Assembly: GCA_021741155.1 (NCBI GenBank)
Contig: JAIOYP010000025.1
Location: forward strand, 1 to 54,803
Reading direction: 5' to 3'
From: Flavobacteriales bacterium
Lineage (GTDB): Bacteria; Bacteroidota; Bacteroidia; UBA10329
Length of the DNA: 54,803 bases
Shown: piece by piece, positions 39,394 through 51,600 of the stretch
Numbering within the stretch: the stretch's first letter is position 1
Layout of the letters: each line of letters begins with the position of its first letter
Program-made: the position numbers and the translations under genes
The notes under the pieces: generated by a model
What the model saw: only the letters and a program-made list of their open reading frames with translations
Database searches by the model: none
What the model was told of the DNA's origin: nothing

Positions 39394-39427
39394 AGAGTAG
39401 AGATGAGGAGATTGACGATTTTAGAAT

Positions 39428-39500
39428 TGCGAATTACGATTTGGACGGATGCTTTGGGAAGGTGCTCGCAAAGGCGCTAAGACGCGAAGGGACGGAAGCT
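39428..39500 (+). repeat. Direct repeat R1, right copy (73 bp)
   Basis: Second copy of 38377-38449. On this side R1 comes after R2, whereas on the left side R1 comes before R2. It is followed by further intergenic phrases (ACGGATGACAGGGATTGAAC, CTTCGACAAGCTCAGGGC). No gene is visible between 39245 and 39656. Confidence 0.85.
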
Positions 39501-39593
39501 GCGTGATGGAACACGGATGACAGGGATTGAACGGATGAACTCTTCGACAAGCTCAGGGCAGGCTGTAAGCACATTGATAAATGAACGGGTTCT

Positions 39594-39637
39594 TTCAAAA
39601 AAAGAACCCCGCTCATTAGATTATGAACGGGGTTCTT
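39594..39637 (-). terminator. Intrinsic terminator after the giant HYR gene
   Basis: Arms 39602-39616 and 39623-39637 pair over 15 bp with one mismatch (AAGAACCCCG core) around a 6-nt loop. On the minus strand the stem is followed by a run of seven T. It begins 20 bp after the stop codon. Confidence 0.9.
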
Positions 39638-39656
39638 CAAATTCAATTAGTGGTTT

Positions 39657-42600
39657 CTATTTGACCAGAATCAGTCGTTCTTGAATCATTTCTGCATCAT
39701 CAAGCAATACTCGGAGCATATACACTCCATCTGCCTGATTAGAAAGGTCGATTACCTGAACTCCATTTGACGATTTCATTCGCATGGTTGCAGTTATTCG
39801 ATTGCCCATCATATCATAGACAGTCAAGTCCATCTTGGCATCATGTCCTAATTCGTACTTGACGGCAAACTGACCGTTTGATGGATTTGGATAGATGTTT
39901 AATGATAAGCCGTATTCTTCGATGCCTACTAGACAAGGCGCGTTTGGATTGAAGGTAATCTCGTTTGAAATACTCTCGACCTCGCAGCCATTTGCATCAA
40001 CAATTGCGACCATATAGTTGCCGCTTACCGTTGGACAATGCACGTAGCTGGTACCACCTGGGATAGGATTACCATTCAAGTACCATTGGTATGATTGGGC
40101 TGTGTCGTTGGATGAAGTAAGCAATCCATTAGAACCAACCTGTACAAGTGGCGCTACTTCTTCGTAGAACACAACGTGCGTAGTATCGGTGTTGCTCAAA
40201 CAACCATTTCCATTGGTCACACTTACCCAGTAAGTAGCTTCGTTGGAAACGTTGATAGTAGAAACCGTTGCGCCTGTGCTCCAGTTGTACGCAGCATAAC
40301 CAGAAGGCACGCTCAACTGAACCGATTCTCCTTGGCAAACTTCGACCACTCCGTTAGGCGTAACTTGAATCTGGAACGGTTGACCTGCTCCGATGGTCAC
40401 GTTTCCTGTTGCAGGACATCCGTTGACATCTGTTACGATAACCGCATAGTTTCCAGCTGCCAGTGCCGTAGGGTTAAATCCACCCCAATCTTGCGAATAT
40501 GGAGGGGTTCCACCTGTTGTAGTAACAATGGCTGAACCATTGTTTCCTGTATTACACGTTGCGCTTGTTCCTTGTACCGAAACCTGCATTCCAACAGGTG
40601 TAACGAAGAACGTACACGTGGCGGTGTTGCCGCTTTCGTCTTCTGCAATAACAGTGGCGTTAAGCTGAGACGTAATGGCAGAACCAGCCAATGGCGATTG
40701 CGTCAGTGTAACCGCTCCACAGGCATCTGATGCTGATGCCATTAAGGTGTAGTTAGGCAACACGAACTGGCAATTGGCATTCAAACTCAAGGTTTGAGCT
40801 GTTGGGCAAGTAACAAGCGGATTGGTATTATCAATCGCAGTCAAGTTGAATTGACATTCAGCTGTATTTCCCGCATCATCGGTAACCACAATGGTGGCCA
40901 AGCCAGAACCGACAACATTAAAGGAGGTTCCTCCTGCTGGGAATTGAGTTATCTGTAGCGTTGCATCACAATTATCATGTGCCGACACAAGGCTTCGGAC
41001 ATCAGGAATTATTATTCCGCAATTTGATGACGCTATCAACGTTTGACCCGGAGCACAAGCAGTGATAACCGGATTTGTTTGATCGGTAGGTTGAATTGCA
41101 AACGAGCACTGCGCATCATTTCCATTATCATCTTCAACTGTAATTGTGACCGTAGTATTTGTAAGGATGATAGAACCAACTGGAGGGAACTGCGATATGG
41201 ACAGATTTGAGCTACAGTTGTCATCAATTGTGGCTTGTGTAGCATAATTCAACAATTGATATTGACAGTTTGGCCCCAACGCAACCACTTGATTTGCTGG
41301 GCAAACAATTGTTGGCGCCAGATTATCTGAAGGAATCACATTAAATGAGCAGGTTGCAGTATTGCCTCCATCATCCTCAACGGTGAATACGACAGCGGTA
41401 GTGCCAGAAATAACGGTGCCTTCTGCCGGTTGCTGTGCTATTACGGTGTTTGCGCAATTATCAGCTATTTGAACAAGTCCGTGATAATCGGTAAGAACGT
41501 AACCACAGTTTCCATCAAAGTTGACCTGAATATTCTGCGGACACAATACGGCCGGGGCAGTTACATCAAACGGAATGACGTTGAAAGTACAAGTTGCAAC
41601 ATTTCCAGAAGCATCTGTGGCAGTCAACGTAACTCCCACTGTATTAGAAATGACTGTACCAGCCGCAACGCTTTGCGTAACACTAGCAATAGTACAGTTG
41701 TCATTAACTGTGGCCATGGTTGTATAATTAGGCACGGTAAATCCGCAGGTTGTACTAAGATTAACCTGTTGATCTGCAGGACAGATTATGGTCGGAAGTG
41801 TAACATCTTGAGGAATAATTTGGAAAGAACAAGACGTTGCATTACCGCTTGCATCTGTAGCAGTAAGCGTTAAGGTTCCCTGACCTGTTATGACTGTTCC
41901 AATCGCTGGAGATTGCGAATACGTAAGGCTGTTTGAGCAATTGTCTGTTGCTGTAATGAAGCCTACATAATCCAAAATCTCGAAACCACAGTTTGCTTGA
42001 TCAAATTCAACTTGTTGATTTGGTGCACATGCCACAACTGGAGCAGTTGCATCTTCTGGTTCTAGGTTGAACGTACAAGCTGCTGTGTTTCCATTTCCAT
42101 CATTTGCGGTTAAGGTTACCACCAATGAAGCTGACAATACTGATCCAACAGATGGACTCTGCGATACAGAAATTGAATTAGAACAGTTGTCCGTAGTGGT
42201 TGCCTGAGCTGTATAGTCCATAAGGATGAACTCACAGTTTGAGTTTAACGCTGCCGTCAAATCTGCAGGACAAACAATTGTTGGTGCAATATGATCGGCC
42301 GGAACAACTAGGAATAAACAGCTGTGAGTATTGCCATTTCCATCGTTAGCCGTTAGGGTAACAATGGTAGTACTGGTGTGATTTGATCCGATTGCTGGAA
42401 TTTGAGTCACGGTTGAAGTAGTACTACAGTTATCGGTTACGGTTCCCAATCCAGTGAAATTTGGCATGGCAAATCCGCAGTTGGCATTAAACGCAACTGG
42501 TTGACTTGATGGGCACGTAATGACCGGAGCAACGTTGTCAATAGGACTCAAGTTGAACGAACATGAAATGGCGTTGCCGCTATCATCTGTAGAAGTAAGC

Positions 42601-45600
42601 GTGATAACTGATGCACCACTAACCAAGGTTCCTGCGGCAGGAATTTGAGTTATGGTTGGAGTAAAATCGCAGTTGTCTGCCGAGAATGCTTGCCCAGTAT
42701 AGTTAGGAAGCTGATACTGACAGTCTGCATCAAATAGACCAACCTGATTTCCAATACAAGTCAAGCTTGGAGCAATGTTGTCATCAAGAATAATATCGAA
42801 TGTACAGGTAGATATGTTGCCAAAATCATCTTCGGCAGCAATTCTTATTGTTTCCTGATTTGAGACCATGGTTCCCACAGCTGGAGTCTGAGAAAGTGTT
42901 GCACCTCCACAGTTATCTAAAACAGTGCTAACCAGTGTGTAGTCCTCCAACATGAACTGGCAGTGGATATCTGAATTAACTGTTTGATTTGGCGGACATG
43001 TGACCACAGGGGGTGTGGCGTCAATTACATCAAAGGAACAAGTGCTTGTATTTCCCGACAAATCGGTAGCAGTCAACGTGACTGTTGTAGCACCAGTAGC
43101 GGTACTTCCAATTGCAGGAGATTGCGTTACCGTTGGAGCAGCATCGCAATTATCGCTATCTGTTCCAAAAGAAGTGTAATCTGGCAGAACCAATTGGCAC
43201 TGTGCGCTGAACAATTCATATTGATTAACTGGACAACTTATTGCAGGAGCAGTTGAATCAATAACAGTAACGACAAACGTACAAGTACCTGTATTTCCGT
43301 TGCCGTCATTAGCAGTGAATGTCACGCTTGTAGATCCAAATGGGAATATGAATCCATTGGCTGGACTTGTCTGCACAGGAACAGGACTTGGGTTGCAATT
43401 GTCTGTAGCTACAGGAAGTGCGTAAGCAACTGGAGCATCACAAGAAATAGATGTGTCGTTCGGACAAGTTAAAATCGGAGCCTCGTTGTCTTCAACCGTA
43501 ATGGTGAATGTGCAGGTGTTTGTGTTTCCGCTTGCATCTGCTGCTTCGTAGGTAATTGTGTTGTCTCCAAACGTGAATGTTGAACCAGAAGCTGAACCAA
43601 TGATTACGTATGGAACGATTCCGGTTGAACAATTGTCGACCACTGTTGGCAAACTGTAAGTGGCAACTGCACCGCAAATACCAGGATCGTTACTGACAAC
43701 AAAATCAGCTGGACACGTCAACGTAGGGTCTTCGTTGTCAATTACTGTAACCGTAAAGCTGCAGTTATCCGTGTTTCCACTTCCATCAGTAACGATGTAA
43801 GAAACGGTAGTCAATCCTTCTGGGAAGGTTGTTCCAGATGCTTGGCCAGCAGTTAAGGTTGGGCCAACAAGTGTTGTGCAGTTATCTGTAGCTGTTGGAA
43901 GAGAATAAGTTACCGTTGCACCACAGCTTCCTGCAATAATAGGAACACTAATGTTTGCAGGACACGTGATAACTGGGTCTTCGTTATCGATAACCGTTAC
44001 TCCGAAAGAACATGACGCCATATTCAAAGCTGCATCAGTAGCTTGGAAGGTAACGGTTGTCAGCCCAAGCGGGAATGTAGAACCACTAGGCAGACCTGAG
44101 GTTACTGTTGGCGTTATTGAACCAATGCAATTATCGGTTGCTGTTGGATGCGCAAATTGCACCACTCTACCACACGTTCCGGGAGTTACGTTTACAGTCA
44201 TGGCAATCGGACAACCATACATGATTGGAAGAATATTGTCAACCACTGTTACAGTAAACGAGCACGAAGCACTGTTGCCAAATCCATCGTTTGCTTGGTA
44301 AAGCAAATTGGTTGTGCCAAGCGGGAAAGCAGAACCTGATGTCATTCCTGAAACAAGAACTGGTGTTAATCCAGTTGCGCAGTTATCGGTGATTGTTGGC
44401 AAAGCATAACTCACAAACGCTTGACAGCTGTTCGGGCTCACATTTCTAGTGACCGATGCCGGACATGTAATTACTGGAAGTTGATTGTCTAGAACAGTCA
44501 CATTGAAGCTACATGAAGAGAAATTACCTGCAACATCTGTTGCTCGGTACGTTACAACCGTTGTTCCTCTTGGGAATGTTGCACCAGAGGCTAGACCTGC
44601 TTGAAGTGAAGGAACAATTCCAGCAGGACAGTTATCAGAAGTGGTTGGCGTTGTATACGATACAACCGCACCACAGGTATTCGGATCCACATTTACGGAA
44701 ACGTTTGAAGGACAAACAATTGTTGGAACTTCCGAATCGACAACCGTAACGTTGAAGGAGCAAGTTGCAGTGTTGAAATTGTTGTCTGTTGCTGTATAAG
44801 TTACTGTAGTAACTCCTACTGGGAAAACCGTTCCGCTAGCACCGCCAGCAGTCTGGATCGGAGTAATAGCGCCAGCACAATTATCAGATACAGAAAGAGC
44901 TGCATAGTTCACAATGGCACCACAACTTTGAGGCGTGTTGTTCACTTGGAAACTGACAGGACAATTGGCAAACACTGGAACTTGATGATCAGCCGGTGTA
45001 AGAACGAACGTACATGTTCCAACATTACCAGCAGCATCTGTTGCAGACATCGTAACCGTGGTTACACCTCCTATAGACGAACCAGAGATTGGTGATTGAG
45101 TCACTATCGGACTAGATGTACAGTTGTCTGATGAAGTGGTAAAACCAATATAACTTGGAAGAACGAACTGACAGTTTGCATTCGCGTTGACCGAAGCATT
45201 TGCGGGGCAACTGATGCTTGGAACTGTATTGTCTGTAGGTACAACGTGGAAGGTACAAGTAGAACTGTTGCCAGCATCATCCAGCGCTGTAAGAGTTATT
45301 AAAGTTGAACTTCCGACTAAAGTTCCTGAAGCTGGACTTTGAACGAGTGTAAGACTGTTGTCGCAATTGTCCGTTGCTGTTGCCAACGAACGGTAATCAC
45401 CTAGCACATAATCACACGTGGCAGCAAGACTGACATTCAAATTGCTTGGGCATTGAATTGTTGGTACCGTAATGTCAATCGGAGTGATGGTGAACGTACA
45501 GAAATTCGAATTTCCTGCATCATCAACCGCTGTGACGGTCATAATCGTTGCTCCAGTAACCGATGTACCTATAGCTGGACTTTGCGTAATGAACGGTGTA

Positions 45601-48600
45601 TGGTCGCAGTTATCAGAAATGGTAGCCAAACCAGTTACGTCAGCCACGCTGAATCCGCAGTTGGCATTTGCATTTACTGATTGATTGCTTGGGCAGCTTA
45701 CACTTGGAACGGTGGCATCAACCGGAGTTACGTTGAAACTACAGCTAGCTGAGTTTCCTGATATATCAGAGGCAGTGATAGTTACCAATGTATTTGTAGT
45801 CAACGTTGTTCCAGCCGCTGGGCTTTGAACCACGCTTGGTGTCAGGTCGCAATTATCGTCAACCGATGCTGTAGAAGCGTAATTCTGTAAAGAGAAACTA
45901 CAGTTGGCAGCAAAGTTTACGGTCTGTCCTGTTGGACAAACAATCGTTGGGTCTTCATTATCATCAGGTACAACATTGAACGTACATGTAGCCAAATTTC
46001 CAGCAATGTCAGATACTGACAGTTGAACCGTTGTGTTCCCTCCTATCAGCGTTCCGGCAGCAGGAGATTGAGTAACGGTGAGCGGAGGTGCATCGCAGTT
46101 ATCGCTCACTGTTGCCAACGACACGTAGCTCAAAAGTGTGAACTGACAATTGGCATCAGCCGACTCAACTTGATTGCTTGGACATGCGAGATAAGGCATA
46201 GTCAAATCTGATGGCGTAATCTGGAACGTACATGTTCCGATGTTTCCGGCACCATCAACGGAAGAAAATGTAACGGTGGCATTACCTCCGATAACAGAAC
46301 CAGCAACAGGAGATTGAGAAATGTTCAGACCAGTATCGCAGTTATCAGAAACAGAACCTAAAGCTGTATAATTCGGCATCACTAACTGACATTGGGCACC
46401 AAACGCAGGTGCTTGCACTCCCGGACAGGTAAGAACTGGAGCGGTGGCATCTTCTGGAATGACATCGAACGTACACGTGGCGATGTTCAAATCGGAGTCG
46501 GTTGCAGTTAAGGTGACTGTTGTCGTTCCGATAACGGGTGTTAGAACAGCGACACTCTGCGTAACTACTGGCGATGCACTACAGTTATCCGTAGCGGTTG
46601 CCATTCCCGTGTAATCAATCATGAGGAATTGGCATGCAGCATCAACACTCACAATCTGATTTCCGGGACACGTGATGCTCGGATTATTATTATCGGCAGG
46701 TGTAACCAAAAACGAGCAGTTAGCGGAATTACCATTGTCATCCATAACGGTTATCGTAACCGTTGTAGCAATGGTGATCAATGTTCCGCTTCCAGGCAAC
46801 TGACCAAATGCCAATGATTGATCGCAATTGTCGGCTGCTGTTGAACTTGAAGTATAATCGGGAATCAGTACATCACAATCGAAATTGGAACTGATGGTCT
46901 GATTGCTAGGGCAGGTAATGGTTGGAATAACGTTGTCCAACGGGGTGATGCTGAATGTACACGTGGCAAGATTTCCAGCGGCATCAGTCGATGTCAGCGT
47001 AATTACCTGCATTCCAGTGATGACTGTTCCTGAAAGTGGACTTTGCGTTACAACTGGTGAAGGATTACAATTATCTGCAGTGGTTGCCCCACCCGTATAA
47101 TTGCCCAACGCAAACTGACAACCCGCATCAAAACTCACACTTGTGTTGGATGGACATGAGATTGTCGGATTCGTATTATCAACCGGAATAACTGAGAATG
47201 TACACGTATTGACATTGGAAGCGGCATCAGTTGCGGTCAATGTGATCGGTGTAGAAGCCGTTATCGGTGTTCCAGCAGCTGGGCTCTGAGTAACTACAGA
47301 TGATGGATCGCAGTTATCGTTCACATTCGCCAGTCCTGTATATGAAAGTAGGTTGTACTGGCAGCTTGCATTGAAATTGACAGACTGATTACCAGGACAA
47401 TTGATGCTTGGAGCCGTATGATCCGCAGGAACAACGTTGAAGAAACACGTACTGATGTTTCCAGTTGCATCGGTCGCTGTCAATGTGATTGCACTCGTAG
47501 TGGCGATAGAAGTTCCGGAAACAGGTGATTGGGTGATAACTGGGGTACCTCCGCAGTTATCAGTTGCTGTTGCCAATCCAGTATAATTGATGATTGCAAA
47601 CTGACATTGCGCGTTGAATGTAGCAGGCTGATTTGCTGGACAAGTGATAACTGGAGCCGTATTATCGATTGGATTGATGCTGAATACGCAGGAAACGCTG
47701 TTAGAATTATTATCAACTCCTGTAAGCGTTACCTGCTGCGAACCAGTTATGGTTGTTCCAACTGCTGGCGATTGCGTGATGAGAACACTATTATCGCAGT
47801 TATCAGAAGCGCTAGCCAATCCTATATAGCTCGGAAGAACAAAATTGCAAGAAGCGGTGAAGGCTGCCGATTGATTTCCGGGACAAGTAATCGTTGGGAT
47901 GGTGTGATCGGCAGGAACAACTGCAAAAGAGCAAGTTCCGATATTTCCTGCATCATCAGTTCCCGTAATGGTAACTGTAGCTGAACTGGTGATGACTGTT
48001 CCAAATCCTGGACTTTGGGTCTTTGCAACAGAGATGTCGCAATTATCCGTTGCCGTTGCCAGACCAGTGTAATCCGCAAGTGTAAAGTTACATGAAGCGC
48101 TAAGGTTCACGTTCATATTTCCAGGACAAGTAACGGTCGGGTTCTGGTTATCGTTAGGAGTGATAGTGAAAGTGCAATTGGCTGCATTACCGCTTGCATC
48201 CGTGGCGGTCATTGTCACGGTTGTCAATCCAGTTATGATTGTTCCCGAAGCTGGGCTTTGAGTAATGGTTGGGGTACCACCGCAATTATCATTTGCAGTT
48301 ACCGTGCTCACATAATTTCCTACTGAAAACTGGCAACTAGGATTAAAATTTGGATTTAAATTCGGTCCGCAGGTGATGCTTGGCGGAGTTACATCCTGAA
48401 CTTCAACTAAGAAAGAACAGTTATTAGTATTTCCCAAATTATCAACCACGGTAATTGTGACTGTGGTATTTGTGGTTATCGTAGTTCCAGCCGCTGGCGA
48501 CTGTGTCTTAACAGGAGCACCATCACAATTGTCTGTTGCGGTAGCCTGAAGAGCATAATTGAGAAGAACTCTTTGACAACTGGCGTTCAAATTGACCAAC

Positions 48601-51600
48601 TGATCTGCAGGACATGTGATGTTCGGTGCTGTTTGATCCGTAGGAATAATCTGGAAGCTACAGTTGCCCGTATTTCCACTTGCATCCGTAACTGTAAGTA
48701 TGGCCGTAGTGGAACCTGAGATCGATGTTCCAGGAACAGGCGATTGTGTAACCGATGGATTGACATCGCAATTATCAGAAGGCGTACCCAAGCTTACATA
48801 ATTACCAACGGTGAACTGGCAGTTTGAATTGAAAGCAACATTCTGATTTCCAGGACAAGTGATAGTTGGAGCTACATGATCCTGCGGAATTACATAGAAT
48901 GTACAGATTCCAGAATTAGAGCTCCCATCAGTAGCTGTCAAGGTTACCAATGTTTGACCTGCGATAATCGTTCCAACAGCTGGACCCTGCGTAACGGTTG
49001 GTGAGCCACCACAATTATCGGATGTAGTTCCAAGTCCGGTATAACTTGGCAATACGAACCTACAATTGGTATTGAAGACTTCCAATTGATTGCTTGGACA
49101 GCTAATGACTGGATTCGTGGCATCCGAAGGTCCAGCATTGAACGTACATGAACTGCTGTTACCACTGGCATCGGTCACTGTCAATGTGATAGGCGTGGTG
49201 GCTGTCAAAATTGCCCCTGAAATTGGAGACTGAACCACATCCGGATTCGGATCACAATCATCACTTACAACCGCGTTCACGTAATTCGGAAGGGTGAATT
49301 GGCAGATGGCATTCACGGGCACCTGCTGATCACCTGGACAAGTAATTACTGGATCGACAACGTCATTCGGGTTCACATTAAAGGTGCAGCTAGAACTGTT
49401 ACCGCTCAAATCCGTGGCAGTGACCGTAATTACCGTACTCCCCGAAATCGTGGTAGTAGCAGCCGGACTCTGAACCAAAGTCGGCACATCGCAATTATCC
49501 TGAAGGAAACTTACCTGAGCAAGATAATTGAGCAATTGATATTGGCAGTTACCATCAAACGTAACCGTTTGGTTAGACGGGCAGTTGAGCTGTGGTGCTT
49601 CCTGATCTCTCACGGTCACTACAAAGGAGCAGGTTCCTGTATTATTTGCAGCGTCTGTTGCAGTATAGGTTACGGTTGTCTGTCCGAAAGCGAACACAGA
49701 TCCACTGGCAGTTCCCACGGTGGTCATTGTAGGAAGCACGGTACCTGAACAATTGTCATTTGCTATAACATTCGAATAGGTAACAACTGCATTACACACA
49801 CCATTTCCGGTATTCACCGTAAAGTTTGTTGGACACACCAAATAAATCGGTGCTTCATTGTCAATCACCGTTACCGTAAACGAACAAGTGCTTGTGTTAA
49901 GCGCGGCATCTCTGGCCACATAAGTGATGGTCTGCGTTCCCACGCTAAAGGCCGCTCCACTCGCATTCCCTGCGGTTTGCTGTAAGGTTGTTCCAGCACA
50001 GTTATCGCTAAAACTAGCATTCGGAAAAGTGACCACTCCAGCTGCCGTTCCGCAAAGTCCCAGACTATTGTTTACCGTGATGTTTGCAGGGCAGGCAATC
50101 GCAGGTGCTTGAACGTCTTCAACCCTTACATTGAAGGTACAAGTGGCCGTGTTTCCGACCGCATCCGTTGCAGTATAAGTTACCGTTGTGGTCGTCTCAG
50201 CAGGGAATGCTGCGCCTGGCGCAAGACCTGCAGTCATTACAATAGAAGAACCCGCGCAGTTGTCAGAAACCGTAGGTGGGGTATAGTTGTAAACATAACT
50301 ACATTGATTTGGGTCGTTATTAAACGAGAGATTGAGAGCAGGACAGCCTGAAATGATCGGATTTTGGTTATCGGCAACGGTCACTGTAAATGAACAATCG
50401 GCCGTATTACTTGATGCATCCGTGGCCCTGTAGGTCACCACGGTCTGCCCAACTGGGAAAGAAGAATTCGGAGCCAAACCAGCCGTTCTAGCAGCAGCAG
50501 CTCCAGGGCAGTTGTCAAATGGCGTTGGAATTTGATAACTCACATTTGCAGCGCATGTATTCGTGGCAGCCACTACATTTATATCTGCAGGGCACGAGAT
50601 GGTAGGAGCTTGTATGTCGTTTACAGTAACCGTAAAGTTGCAACCTGCAATATTGCCTGCAGCGTCTGTCGCTCTCCACGAAACAGTAGAGACTCCCACA
50701 CCAAAGCTAGACCCACTGGCACCACCACTTAAATATGTAACACTTACTCCTGTGCAATTATCAGTTGCGGAAGGTGTCGAATAAGTGACGTTCGCAGTGC
50801 AAGTTCCACTTGCCGCAGCTACCGAAATGTTTGCTGGACAGGTAATCGCAGGATTCTGATTATCCGTTACGACCACATTGAATGAACAGGTCCCAGTGAG
50901 TCCATTCACATCCGTAACTGAATAACCTACAGTGGATGTTCCAACTGGAAAATTAGGCCCAGGATTGGGGCCAGAGGTTTTGGTAGGCGTACCCACAACA
51001 CAATTGTCTGTTGCCGTGACCGTAGGCCACGTGGCATTACCCACACACTGACCAGCAATTGCATTCACTGTGATTGTTCCCGGGCAGGCGATTACTGGAT
51101 TCTGAACATCTGTTACAGTGACTGAGAACGAGCAGTCTGTTCTATTTCCGGCAGCATCGGTGACCCGAAGAGTAACATTGGTGACACCTACAGGAAAGGT
51201 TGCACCGCTTGCTGGACCCGAATAAGTTGTAACGCTTGGATTCGGACAGTTGTCGCCATATGCGAGTGCCGCATAGCTAACGGCTGCACCGCAGAGTCCT
51301 GATGTGCTGTTTACAGAATAGTTTGACGGACAAGTAATTGTAGGTAAGATATTATCACTAACCGTTACCGTGAACGAACAACTGGCTGGGTTTCCTTGAA
51401 GATCGGTAACGCTGTAGGTTACCGTGGTCACTCCTCCATTAAATGTGTTTCCACTTACACTACCATTTCCAGAATCCGTATTCGCTCCGGTCATGGTGAA
51501 TGTGTAAGGATTTGTTCCGCAAGCATCAGAAACAGAAGGATCTAGACCGATAATTGACTTCGAGCATGTTCCAGGGGTAACATATGCGGTCTGATTTCCA

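Noticed and set aside
38377..39500. R1/R2 repeats as ends of an insertion sequence or integron cassette
   Set aside because: No transposase or integrase is present, the repeats are direct and not terminal inverted repeats, and no attC-like fold is evident.
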